Below, piece by piece: positions 53,976 to 62,136 of a stretch of DNA of 64,000 nt. Every line of letters begins with the position of its first letter. Positions within the stretch are counted from its first letter, which is position 1. The notes under the pieces are model-generated. The model saw nothing but the letters and a program-made list of their open reading frames with translations, was not told the DNA's origin and made no database searches. Position numbers and translations under genes: made by a program. Source of the DNA: Dokdonia sp. (GTDB lineage: Bacteria; Bacteroidota; Bacteroidia; Flavobacteriales; Flavobacteriaceae); the NCBI GenBank assembly GCA_020630915.1, contig JAHDIF010000002.1, positions 205,301-269,300 of the forward strand. Reading direction: 5' to 3'.

Positions 53976-55286
53976 TTATTCTATACGTAAACGAACTTTA
54001 GTCTTTTTTAACCTACTACCCGTAAGCTTTTGAACGCAGCTTGCCGCTTTGTGTGCTGCCACAGCTACGTAAGCCGAATCATTTTTGATCTCAATAACAC
54101 CTAATTCACCTTTGTCTAATTCTCCTTTTTTGAAAAATAATCCAGCAATATCACCTTTTGAAATTTTATCTTTCCTTCCAGCAGAGATGTGAATTGTTTT
54201 CCAAACAGAAGCTTCTCTTGTAGTATTATCTAGCAAATACTCTTCTTCTAGTTCTGGCATAAACTCGGGTAATCGCTCATTACGCCAGTGTAAGACATAT
54301 GCTGTCCCTTCTTTATGCATTCGGGCTGTACGACCATTACGATGGGTAAACTCTTCAAGACGCATGGGTAAATGATAGTGCAGTATAAACTGAATATCTG
54401 GAACGTCTATCCCACGCGCTGCAAGATCTGTCGCCAGTAATAATTGGTGTGTTCCGTTTCTAAATTTAAGCAAAGAAACTTCTCGATCTATTTGATCCAT
54501 CCCTCCATAAAAACACCCATGATCAATACCTTGATCTGAGAGATGCTCACTTATTCTCGCTATAGTATCTTTAAAATTACAAAATATAATCCCTGGTTGA
54601 TTGCCTAGGTGATGCAAGGCTTTTACAAGCGTTTCTAGTTTGTCCTTATCTGGTGAGATGATAGCCTTTATGGTGAGATCGTCATTTTTGAGATGTAAAT
54701 AGTTTACATAAACAGCTTGTTCAAGTCCCACAAAATCTGGAATTTTAACCCCTTGCGTAGCAGAGGTGAGCACCTTTTTTTCTGCGGCCGGCAGGAGGGA
54801 GGTGATCTCACTCATTTCTCCTTCAAAACCTACCTCAAGTGATTTGTCAAACTCGTCTAGAACCAACGCTTTTATATCTTCTGTATCAAAAGTATCTCTG
54901 CGTAAATGATCTGCAATACGTCCAGGCGTACCTATTAAGATTGCAGGTTGTTTCTTGAGTGCTTGCCTGTCTGTATTAAAAGATTGCCCGCCATAAGCAG
55001 CGTGAATCGTGTAGCCTGTTCCCATATTGCGCGCTACTTGCTCTATCTGTATAGCGAGCTCACGAGAAGGTACAATTATGAGTAATTGTACGTTAGATGT
55101 TTCTGGAGATAGCTCAGCAATAAGAGGCAGTAAAAATGCAAGTGTCTTTCCAGTTCCCGTAGGAGACAGCAATACAACTTCTTTAGCAGAATGAATGGCA
55201 AGTTGTGCAGCCTCTTGCATTTCATTAAGTTGCTGGATACCTAGTTTATCTAGTATTTGCCGTTGATTTTTTTGAGTGCTTATCAT
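53976..55286 (-). CDS. DEAD-box RNA helicase with DbpA-type RNA-binding domain
   Basis: In this 436-residue helicase, motif I is SPTGTGKT (41-48), motif Ia PSREL, and motif II reads DEFD (144-147) instead of DEAD. Motif III is TSATQG and motif VI HRNGRTARMH. The C-terminal 70 residues (SAGRKDKISKGDIAGLFF, ELGVIEIKNDSAYVAV) match the DbpA RNA-binding domain, which binds 23S rRNA helix 92. A role in large-subunit assembly is likely. The rluF gene is the next gene downstream, fitting a ribosome-maturation pair. Confidence 0.92.
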   Translation of the reverse strand: MISTQKNQRQILDKLGIQQLNEMQEAAQLAIHSAKEVVLLSPTGTGKTLAFLLPLIAELSPETSNVQLLIIVPSRELAIQIEQVARNMGTGYTIHAAYGGQSFNTDRQALKKQPAILIGTPGRIADHLRRDTFDTEDIKALVLDEFDKSLEVGFEGEMSEITSLLPAAEKKVLTSATQGVKIPDFVGLEQAVYVNYLHLKNDDLTIKAIISPDKDKLETLVKALHHLGNQPGIIFCNFKDTIARISEHLSDQGIDHGCFYGGMDQIDREVSLLKFRNGTHQLLLATDLAARGIDVPDIQFILHYHLPMRLEEFTHRNGRTARMHKEGTAYVLHWRNERLPEFMPELEEEYLLDNTTREASVWKTIHISAGRKDKISKGDIAGLFFKKGELDKGELGVIEIKNDSAYVAVAAHKAASCVQKLTGSRLKKTKVRLRIE

Positions 55287-55316
55287 TGGGGCAAAGGTAC
55301 AGTAATTTAAAAATCA

Positions 55317-55345
55317 AAAAGCCTTCCGAAACTCGAAAGGCTTTT
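55317..55345 (-). terminator. Orphan terminator-like hairpin 1
   Basis: AAAAGCCTT and AAGGCTTTT form a 9-bp stem, extended by CGA/TCG across a mismatch and closed by AAC. On the minus strand a T-rich run follows. It lies upstream of the helicase start, so it would end a transcript arising inside the gap. Confidence 0.6.
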
Positions 55346-55531
55346 ACATAACCTAATAGACTCTTTAGAAAATAGGTTATACTACTTTTGACGGCTAATT
55401 CAAATAATTTATATCCTAATTTGAGTATGTGAATCTATTACTATTATAAGACGCAATAGTTGTGCTAAAATTACATTGTAACTACATAATTAACAATAAT
55501 TTAACCTGTAAAAATGGTTTCTCTTTAAAAC

Positions 55532-55562
55532 AAAATCCCAAGGCCTAGAACCTTGGGATTTT
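55532..55562. terminator. Orphan terminator-like hairpin 2
   Basis: A perfect 12-bp stem AAAATCCCAAGG/CCTTGGGATTTT encloses a 7-nt loop. U-runs follow on both strands, more strongly on the minus strand (TTTTGTTTT). No protein gene ends next to it. Confidence 0.6.
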
Positions 55563-55695
55563 AGTTAGGTACGTCACTTAATTAACACTAACCATCAAAA
55601 CGAATTAAGGGTACCCAACTATAAGTTAACTTATGCATTATAGACGACTTAATTTAAGTAGTGTTACACCAACAGTATTTTTTTAACTTTGTTTT

Positions 55696-56124
55696 ATGAA
55701 AAAGAAAACCTTGGTTCTTGGAACCTCTCTTAAATCTACACGCTATTCACATATGGCGGTTCGTAAATTAGTAAAGTATAATCACGAGGTATATCCTGTA
55801 GGTTTAAAGACAGGTGAGATAGACGGTATAATGGTAGATACGTTTGATACCGCTTTCGCGAAAGCGAGCTTGGGAGATTCACGACTGGAAGGAGAGCAAA
55901 GCGGTAAAGCAGAAAAACACACCTCACAATTTCATACGATCACACTATATATTAATCCAAAGCGTCAGTCTGATTACTATGAGTATATCATAAAGTTAAA
56001 GCCACAACGTGTGATTTTTAATCCAGGAACAGAAAATCCTGAATTGTACAAACTTCTAGAGGAGAATGGAATTGCCTATGAAATAGCTTGCACCTTAGTC
56101 CTTCTTAGTACGGATCAGTACTAG
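55696..56124 (+). CDS. CoA-binding domain protein with palindrome-bearing insert
   Basis: The 142-residue Rossmann-type CoA-binding protein has the opening VLGTSLKSTRYSHMAVRKL and the conserved HTITLYINPKRQSDYYEYI and PGTENPELYKLLEENGI blocks. Between VDTF and HTITLYINP, where the family usually has only a few residues, it carries about 25 extra residues (50-78), beginning with AFAKA from a 16-bp palindrome at 55851-55866. Function of the family is unclear. The C-terminus overlaps the convergent symporter gene by 30 bp. Confidence 0.9.
   Translation: MKKKTLVLGTSLKSTRYSHMAVRKLVKYNHEVYPVGLKTGEIDGIMVDTFDTAFAKASLGDSRLEGEQSGKAEKHTSQFHTITLYINPKRQSDYYEYIIKLKPQRVIFNPGTENPELYKLLEENGIAYEIACTLVLLSTDQY
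55852..55865. repeat. Iterated palindrome (in CoA-binding gene)
   Basis: Extends to 16 bp (55851-55866). Read as AFAKA at the start of an insert. Confidence 0.95.
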
Positions 56125-57558
56125 TCCTATAAAGGTCATAAGGCCATTTATTAGAAGTAATTCGTACCCTATAACGTAGCCTCCTATTTTTTCTGAAGGA
56201 ATATTGCCTATGAGTATAGTAAGAATGACGGATGCTATGGTAACAATCCATACATAACGATCCTTAATTTTATACCTTGTAAATATGCCAAAAGTAAAGA
56301 GCCCTAACAAAGGACCATAGGTATATCCGGCTACGGTAAGGAGCTTGTCTATAACTGTACTATCGTTAAGCTCATTAAAAATAATGACTACGACAATGAG
56401 TAATACAGACATCCCTACATGAACTTGTTGCCTAATAGTTTTCTGGCGACCTTCTGGTTTATTTTTCAGGTTTAAGAAGTCTATAGAAAAAGAAGTTGTA
56501 AGCGATGTGAGGGCACTATCTGCACTAGAATAGGCTGCGGCAATAAGCCCTAGTAAAAACATAATACCTAATCCAAGTCCTAAATCTCCGTGAAGCGCAA
56601 TTTCTGGAAACAATAAGTCTGTACGCGGTTTACCGTTCATTATAGGTAGATCAATACCTTGTTTACCTGCATAAATAAAAAGTAAAGCTCCTAGGAGCAG
56701 AAATAGAAAGTTTACTACCAATAAAACCACCGTAAAAGAAACAACATTTTTTTGTGCATCCTTAAGAGATGGACACGTCAGGTTTTTTTGCATCATATCC
56801 TGATCAAGCCCTGTCATACAGATGGTAATAAACATTCCTCCAAGAAAAGATTTTATAAAATGTCCTCTTGCCAAGAAATCTTCTGTAAAAAAGACTTTAT
56901 TGTATGATTGTAACTCTTCTGAGGCTATAAATTCACTAAACGACCAGCCTAGTTCGTTGTTAATTAAAACTATGGACGCTCCTACCGCCACTAGCATAAA
57001 TAAGGTTTGTAAAGTGTCTGTCCATACTATCGTTTTGATCCCAGCTCTAAAGGTATACAGCCAGATCATCACGATGGAAAGAATAACTGTTACAAAAAAA
57101 GGAATACCATAAGCATCGAACACAAAGCGTTGCAATACGATCGCAACAAGATATAATCTAAAACTCGCCCCTAAAACGCGTGAGATAAAGAAAAAGAAAG
57201 CGCCCATTTTATAACTCACCACTCCAAACCGTTGCTCTAGATACTCATAAATAGAGGTAACATTTAATTTGTAATAAATGGGAAGTAACACAAATGCGAT
57301 AACAGCGTATCCAAGAATGTACCCCAATACCACTTGAAAATACCCAAACTCTCCAGCTTCTACCGCTCCTGGTACAGATATAAAGGTAATTCCAGATAAA
57401 GAAGCACCTATCATCCCAAAAGCCACGAGATACCAAGGAGATTCTTTTCCAGCCTTAAAGAACTCATTATTTGATCCCGTTTTTGCTGTAAGGAAACTTA
57501 TGCCCATAAGTAATCCAAAATAGCCTGCAATAAGTATGATAATGTGATGCGGTTGCAT
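56095..57558 (-). CDS. Sodium/solute symporter (SSS family)
   Basis: The 487-residue protein has about 13 transmembrane helices and SSS-family blocks: GASLSGITFISVPGAVEAG near helix 2, a sodium-site-like helix around YSSADSALTSLTTSFSIDFL, and GLDQDMMQKNLTC in the middle. It imports an organic substrate with sodium. The substrate (sugar, amino acid, sialate or other) cannot be read. A convergent 30-bp overlap with the CoA-binding gene suggests antisense pairing of the mRNA ends. Confidence 0.93.
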   Translation of the reverse strand: MQPHHIIILIAGYFGLLMGISFLTAKTGSNNEFFKAGKESPWYLVAFGMIGASLSGITFISVPGAVEAGEFGYFQVVLGYILGYAVIAFVLLPIYYKLNVTSIYEYLEQRFGVVSYKMGAFFFFISRVLGASFRLYLVAIVLQRFVFDAYGIPFFVTVILSIVMIWLYTFRAGIKTIVWTDTLQTLFMLVAVGASIVLINNELGWSFSEFIASEELQSYNKVFFTEDFLARGHFIKSFLGGMFITICMTGLDQDMMQKNLTCPSLKDAQKNVVSFTVVLLVVNFLFLLLGALLFIYAGKQGIDLPIMNGKPRTDLLFPEIALHGDLGLGLGIMFLLGLIAAAYSSADSALTSLTTSFSIDFLNLKNKPEGRQKTIRQQVHVGMSVLLIVVVIIFNELNDSTVIDKLLTVAGYTYGPLLGLFTFGIFTRYKIKDRYVWIVTIASVILTILIGNIPSEKIGGYVIGYELLLINGLMTFIGLVLIRTKKD

Positions 57559-57682
57559 ATTAAATGATTTGTCTTACGAATATAACGCAATTTTACAGCA
57601 CATAGTTGGTCAAAATTTCTACGCCTACCTCAGACCATTTTCTCATCTCGGATTTGTTATCTTCGCTTTTCAAAAATTGTAT

Positions 57683-58627
57683 ATGAGTATATTTTATGTT
57701 CTTATAGGTTTACTTTTATTAGTAGTAGGAGGAGAGTTTCTCGTACGATCCTCGGTAGGACTGTCTTTTAAATTAAACTTATCTAAGATGGTTATTGGGC
57801 TTACCGTCGTTTCTTTTGCTACGTCTGCTCCAGAATTATTGGTGAGTTTACAAGCCGCTTATAAGGGTTTAAATGATGTAGCTATTGGTAACGTAGTGGG
57901 GTCTAATATTGCAAATATAGGTTTGGTATTAGGGCTTACCGCTATAATCTCTACACTTACGATAGATCGAGATTTTTACAGGTTTAATTGGCCTGTAATG
58001 ATGCTATTTTCTTTCATGTTGTATTTTTTATTGAAGAATGATGAGAAGCTTAGTCAGACAGAAGGGATAGGTTTAGTAGCTGCTCTTGTGCTATACTTAT
58101 TCTTTTTGATTAGAAGAGCTCGTAAAAATAGACACTTGGATGAAGACGGGGTGGATGAAGGTCTTGCGCAAACTTCTTATTTTAAAATAGTGCTTTGGCT
58201 CGCTATTGGTGCTGTGGCGTTGTATTTTGGATCAGAATGGCTCGTAAAAGGAGCTACAGATTTAGCAACGGCTGTGGGTGTAAGTGACTACGTGATTTCT
58301 GTTACTGTAATTGCCATAGGCACTAGTGTTCCAGAGCTTGCAGCCTCGATTATTTCGGCACTTAAAAAAGAAAAAGCCCTTTCTTTAGGAAATTTAATAG
58401 GTTCAAACATTTTCAATATTGGTTCTGTTTTGGGTCTTACGGCAATCATAAAACCTATTACAGATTTTGATGAAGCAATTTTGTCTACTAACATTTTCTG
58501 GATGATAGGGTTTGCGGCTGTTTTATTACCACTAGCTTTTATCCCTAAACGCTTAGAGATTACGAGATATAAAGGATTTCTAATTTTTGCGGCCTATTGT
58601 GTGTTTATTGCACTTACTTTTTTATAG
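57683..58627 (+). CDS. Calcium/sodium antiporter (YrbG-like, CaCA family)
   Basis: The 314-residue protein has about ten helices in two inverted halves. The alpha repeats are visible: VVSFATSAPELLVSL with IGNVVGSNIANIGLVLG, and IAIGTSVPELAASIISAL with LGNLIGSNIFNIGSVLG. These carry the ion-binding Glu/Asn residues. The start is the ATG before SIFYVLIGLLLL; the frame upstream of it is unrelated sequence opening with TTG. A palindrome follows 8 bp after the stop, then a terminator. Confidence 0.95.
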   Translation: MSIFYVLIGLLLLVVGGEFLVRSSVGLSFKLNLSKMVIGLTVVSFATSAPELLVSLQAAYKGLNDVAIGNVVGSNIANIGLVLGLTAIISTLTIDRDFYRFNWPVMMLFSFMLYFLLKNDEKLSQTEGIGLVAALVLYLFFLIRRARKNRHLDEDGVDEGLAQTSYFKIVLWLAIGAVALYFGSEWLVKGATDLATAVGVSDYVISVTVIAIGTSVPELAASIISALKKEKALSLGNLIGSNIFNIGSVLGLTAIIKPITDFDEAILSTNIFWMIGFAAVLLPLAFIPKRLEITRYKGFLIFAAYCVFIALTFL

Positions 58628-58635
58628 AGAAATAC

Positions 58636-58649
58636 GCTTTCGCGAAAGC
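58636..58649. repeat. Iterated palindrome (3' of antiporter)
   Basis: 14 bp, 8 bp after the stop of the antiporter and ahead of the shared terminator. Confidence 0.95.
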
Positions 58650-58665
58650 ATTAAAAAAGAAATAA

Positions 58666-58697
58666 AAAAAGCCCTTCAATAAAATGAAGGGCTTTTT
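58666..58697. terminator. Bidirectional terminator between antiporter and GSII genes
   Basis: GCCCTTCA and TGAAGGGC form an 8-bp stem with a 6-nt loop ATAAAA, flanked by A- and T-runs, giving U-runs on both strands. It serves the convergent antiporter and glutamine synthetase II genes. Confidence 0.92.
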
Positions 58698-58718
58698 AAA
58701 TTATATCAAGTTCTGTGC

Positions 58719-59729
58719 TTATATGTTTGCACTTTTTACCGTCTTAACGATACGACCTGCAATCTTATAAGGATCACCGTTAGAAGCTGGACGACGGTCT
58801 TCTAACCATCCTTTCCATCCTTGCTCAACAGTAATAATTGGAATACGAATTGAAGCTCCTCTATCTGACACTCCATAACTAAAGTCGTGTATAGAAGCTG
58901 TCTCGTGAAGTCCTGTTAAACGCTGATCGTTGTATGCTCCATATACTGCGATATGCTCTGCTGCCACTGGACGGAAAGCCTCACATATTTTATTGTACAC
59001 TTCTTCAGAACCACATGTACGTAGTGTGGTGTTAGAGAAGTTTGCGTGCATACCAGAACCATTCCAATCTCCTTTTACAGGCTTAGGGTGATACTCAATG
59101 TACCATCCGTACTGCTCTGTAAGACGGTCTAGTAAGTAGCGAGCTACCCATATTTCATCACCTGCTTTTTTAGCTCCTTTTGCAAATAATTGAAACTCCC
59201 ATTGTCCAGAAGCAACCTCTTGGTTAATTCCTTCAAAGTTAAGTCCAGCTTCGATACAAAGATCTGCGTGCTCTTCTACAAAATCTCTTCCGTGTGTGTT
59301 TCTACCACCTACTGAACAGTAGTACATTCCTTGTGGCCCAGGATATCCACCTATTGGGAATCCTAACGGAAGCTGTGTTTCTTTATCCATAATAAAGTAC
59401 TCCTGCTCAAAACCGAACCAGAAATCATTATCATTGTCATCTATTTGAGCTCTATGGTTAGATTCGTGCGGCGTTCCATCTGCATTAAGAACCTCTGTCA
59501 TTACTAAGAAACCATTAATACGCTGCGGATCTGGATAGATGGCAACAGGTTTTAATAAACAATCAGAAGCACCTCCAGATGCTTGCTTTGTAGATGACCC
59601 ATCAAAAGACCAGATAGGGCAATCTTCTAATTTTCCACTAAAGTCATTTACTACTTTAGTTTTACTTCTCATATTCTGAGTAGGTTGATAACCGTCTAAC
59701 CAGATATACTCTAATTTAGATTTGCTCAT
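58719..59729 (-). CDS. Glutamine synthetase, type II (eukaryote-like)
   Basis: The 336-residue synthetase makes glutamine from glutamate, ammonia and ATP. It is the short GSII form: the opening is KLEYIWLDGYQPTQNMRSK, and DCPIWSFDGSSTKQASGG plus the metal-site FGFEQEYFIMD and NGSGMHANFSN are diagnostic. It lacks the adenylylation tyrosine loop of GSI. I start at MSKSKLEYIWLDG; a longer TTG form adds 12 residues. It is divergent from a GSIII gene across 220 bp. Confidence 0.94.
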   Translation of the reverse strand: MSKSKLEYIWLDGYQPTQNMRSKTKVVNDFSGKLEDCPIWSFDGSSTKQASGGASDCLLKPVAIYPDPQRINGFLVMTEVLNADGTPHESNHRAQIDDNDNDFWFGFEQEYFIMDKETQLPLGFPIGGYPGPQGMYYCSVGGRNTHGRDFVEEHADLCIEAGLNFEGINQEVASGQWEFQLFAKGAKKAGDEIWVARYLLDRLTEQYGWYIEYHPKPVKGDWNGSGMHANFSNTTLRTCGSEEVYNKICEAFRPVAAEHIAVYGAYNDQRLTGLHETASIHDFSYGVSDRGASIRIPIITVEQGWKGWLEDRRPASNGDPYKIAGRIVKTVKSANI

Positions 59730-59949
59730 AACTTTAGCTATTGTTTTTTTAGAATTATGCGGCAAATATAAGTATACTTCTTATTTGTATTTTTGTTTGA
59801 AGGGGTTATTTATTAAAAATTATATATTTTTTATTAACACCCCCTATTTTTTTAGGGGTACGCAATAAAAATTAGATTTATTACCATAAAGTGTATATTT
59901 GTAACGAATTATTACGCTTTCGCGAAAGCGTACTAACCACCATTTTCTT
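59730..59949. promoter_or_regulatory. Divergent promoter region of the GSII and GSIII genes
   Basis: TATATTTG at 59894-59901 is an exact TAnnTTTG -7 box for the GSIII gene, but no -33 TTG is seen. A 6-bp inverted repeat CCCCTA/TAGGGG (59841-59858) and the 20-bp palindrome at 59923-59942 lie in the same gap; the palindrome would be in the 5' leader, seven bases from the ATG. Confidence 0.55.
59926..59939. repeat. Iterated palindrome (5' leader of glnN)
   Basis: Extends to 20 bp (59923-59942). It ends 7 bp before the GSIII start. Confidence 0.95.
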
Positions 59950-62136
59950 ATGAGTACATTACGATTTAAAGCACTAAAAGATGCACAGAAGCGCCCCACT
60001 CAGACAGTAGATACAAGTGTGTTGCGGTCAACCATTTTTCGCTCTTTGGTTTTTGATAAGGATACAATGAGGCAATATGTGCCTAAAGCTTCCTATGGTA
60101 GTATTTTACGTGCTATAGAAAAAGGTGATACCATAAGTAGAGAAACGGCTGATGCAGTAGCAAACGGAATGAAACTATGGGCATTAAGTAAGAATGTGAC
60201 GCATTATACCCACTGGTTCCAGCCCTTAACTGGAGCTACTGCCGAGAAACACGATGCCTTTTTTGAGTTAGGTATTGATGGTGCTGTTTTAGAAAAATTT
60301 GATGGAGATCAATTAATACAGCAAGAGCCCGATGCTTCTAGTTTTCCTCATGGGGGGATACGCAATACGTTTGAGGCTAGAGGGTATACGGCTTGGGATC
60401 CAACCTCTCCGGCCTTTATATATGGTTCTACTTTATGTATACCAACCGTATTTGTTTCCTATACAGGTGAAGCTTTAGATTATAAAACACCCCTTCTTAA
60501 AGCGCTTAATGCTATCGACGAGGCGGCCACCGAGGTTGCTAGATATTTTGATAAATCTATTAATAAAGTAAGTGCAACACTGGGATGGGAGCAAGAATTT
60601 TACCTTGTAGATAGAGCTCTAGCAGATGCGCGTCCAGACATCACACTTACAGGTAGAACTCTCTTAGGGCACACCTCTGCAAAGGGGCAGCAGCTGGACG
60701 ATCATTATTTTGGCGCTATTCCTTCAAGGGTTTTAAATTATTTAAAAGAATTAGAGTACGAAGCTCTTCTTGTAGGAATTCCTGTAAAAACTAGACATAA
60801 TGAAGTAGGGCCTAATCAATTTGAAATTGCGCCTATTTTTGAAGAAGCAAATCTCGCCGTAGATCATAATGCTTTACTTATGGATCTTATGGAGCGAGTG
60901 GCAGAGAAGCATCATTTCAAAGTGTTGCTACATGAAAAACCTTTTGAAGGAGTAAATGGCAGTGGTAAGCATAATAACTGGTCTCTCGCTACAGATACAG
61001 GTATAAATTTATTAAGACCTGGAAAGACACCTACTAAAAATTTACAGTTCCTAACCTTCTTTGTAAATACTATTAAAGCGGTATATAAAAATCAAGACTT
61101 ATTACGTGCTTGTATTGCAAGTGCTGGTAATGACTTGCGACTGGGCGAGAATGAAGCACCGCCTAACATCATATCGGTGTTTATAGGGGCACAACTAACC
61201 AAAGTGTTAGATGAATTAGAAAAGGTTACAGATGGAAAGCTCTCCCCACAAGAAAAAACAGAACTTAAATTGAATGTAGTTGGTAAGATACCTGAGATCC
61301 TGCTAGACAATACAGATAGAAATAGAACAAGTCCTTTTGCATTTACAGGAAATAAATTTGAGTTTAGAGGTGTAGGAGCAAGTGCAAATTGTGCAAATCC
61401 CATGACTATTTTAAATGCTATTGTTTGTGAGCAATTGATAGAATTTAAAAAAGAAGTTGACTTTTTAATAGAGACAAAGGATATGAAAAAGGATGATGCT
61501 ATCTTTAATATCCTACGCGAGTATATAAAGGACAGTAAGAAAGTTAGGTTTGAAGGAGATGGTTATAATGAATCCTGGGAAAAAGAAGCTTCCAAAAGAG
61601 GTTTGGGTAATAGTAAAAATGCTTTAGAGGCTTTAGAGGCTAAAATTGCAAAACCTAATGTAGCATTATTTGAGTCTTTACAAATTATGAATGCCACAGA
61701 AGCAAAGGCGCGTTACGATATTGAAATCGAGTCATATATAAAGAAGATACAAATAGAGAGTAGAGTATTGGCTGATATAGCAAGAAATCATATCATTCCT
61801 ACAGCTATTACCTATCAAAACACTTTAATTAGAAATATTGAAGGGCTTATAACTATCTATGGCAAGGAGAAGTATGGCGCTTTCGCGAAAGCACAACTAG
61901 ATATTATCCAACAATTATCAGATCACATTGCCCATCTCAATACATTAATAAGTGATATGATCGAAACTCGAAAGAACGTAAATTCTCTTTCCTTGAACAA
62001 AAAGGCTTATGCATATAATGAGAAGGTATTGCCTTATTTTGCTATTATTAGAAGACATAGCGATAAGCTAGAACTACTAGTGGACGATTCTTTATGGCCG
62101 CTACCAAAATACAGAGAATTACTTTTTACTAATTAA
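59950..62136 (+). CDS. glnN: Glutamine synthetase, type III (GlnN)
   Basis: This 728-residue GSIII enzyme is much longer than GSI and GSII and is characteristic of Bacteroidota and some cyanobacteria. Conserved blocks are NVTHYTHWFQPLTGATAEKH, GGIRNTFEARGYTAWDPTSP, LGWEQEFYLVD, RHNEVGPNQFEIAPIFEEAN, GSGKHNNWS and NRTSPFAFTGNKFEFR. The C-terminus is helical. A 14-bp palindrome at 61879 encodes AFAKA near residue 645. Together with the divergent GSII gene it suggests alternative nitrogen-assimilation states. Confidence 0.95.
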   Translation: MSTLRFKALKDAQKRPTQTVDTSVLRSTIFRSLVFDKDTMRQYVPKASYGSILRAIEKGDTISRETADAVANGMKLWALSKNVTHYTHWFQPLTGATAEKHDAFFELGIDGAVLEKFDGDQLIQQEPDASSFPHGGIRNTFEARGYTAWDPTSPAFIYGSTLCIPTVFVSYTGEALDYKTPLLKALNAIDEAATEVARYFDKSINKVSATLGWEQEFYLVDRALADARPDITLTGRTLLGHTSAKGQQLDDHYFGAIPSRVLNYLKELEYEALLVGIPVKTRHNEVGPNQFEIAPIFEEANLAVDHNALLMDLMERVAEKHHFKVLLHEKPFEGVNGSGKHNNWSLATDTGINLLRPGKTPTKNLQFLTFFVNTIKAVYKNQDLLRACIASAGNDLRLGENEAPPNIISVFIGAQLTKVLDELEKVTDGKLSPQEKTELKLNVVGKIPEILLDNTDRNRTSPFAFTGNKFEFRGVGASANCANPMTILNAIVCEQLIEFKKEVDFLIETKDMKKDDAIFNILREYIKDSKKVRFEGDGYNESWEKEASKRGLGNSKNALEALEAKIAKPNVALFESLQIMNATEAKARYDIEIESYIKKIQIESRVLADIARNHIIPTAITYQNTLIRNIEGLITIYGKEKYGAFAKAQLDIIQQLSDHIAHLNTLISDMIETRKNVNSLSLNKKAYAYNEKVLPYFAIIRRHSDKLELLVDDSLWPLPKYRELLFTN
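61879..61892. repeat. Iterated palindrome (in glnN)
   Basis: 14 bp. Read as AFAKA in the helical C-terminus. Confidence 0.95.

Larger units (their letters stand above)
55287..55695. other. Gene-free divergent gap with two orphan hairpins
   Basis: The 409-bp region between the helicase (minus) and CoA-binding protein (plus) genes has no ORF worth calling. It holds two terminator-like hairpins (55317-55345 and 55532-55562) and a smaller inverted repeat ATAACCTA/TAGGTTAT (55348-55380), an unusual amount of structure for a promoter-only gap. One or two small RNAs are possible. A TAACTTTG -7 box at 55684-55691 abuts the next ATG. Confidence 0.5.

Noticed and set aside
57569..57682. TTG-initiated N-terminal extension of the antiporter
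   Set aside because: The extra 38 residues precede a standard first helix and overlap the symporter promoter region; the ATG at 57683 gives the normal family start.
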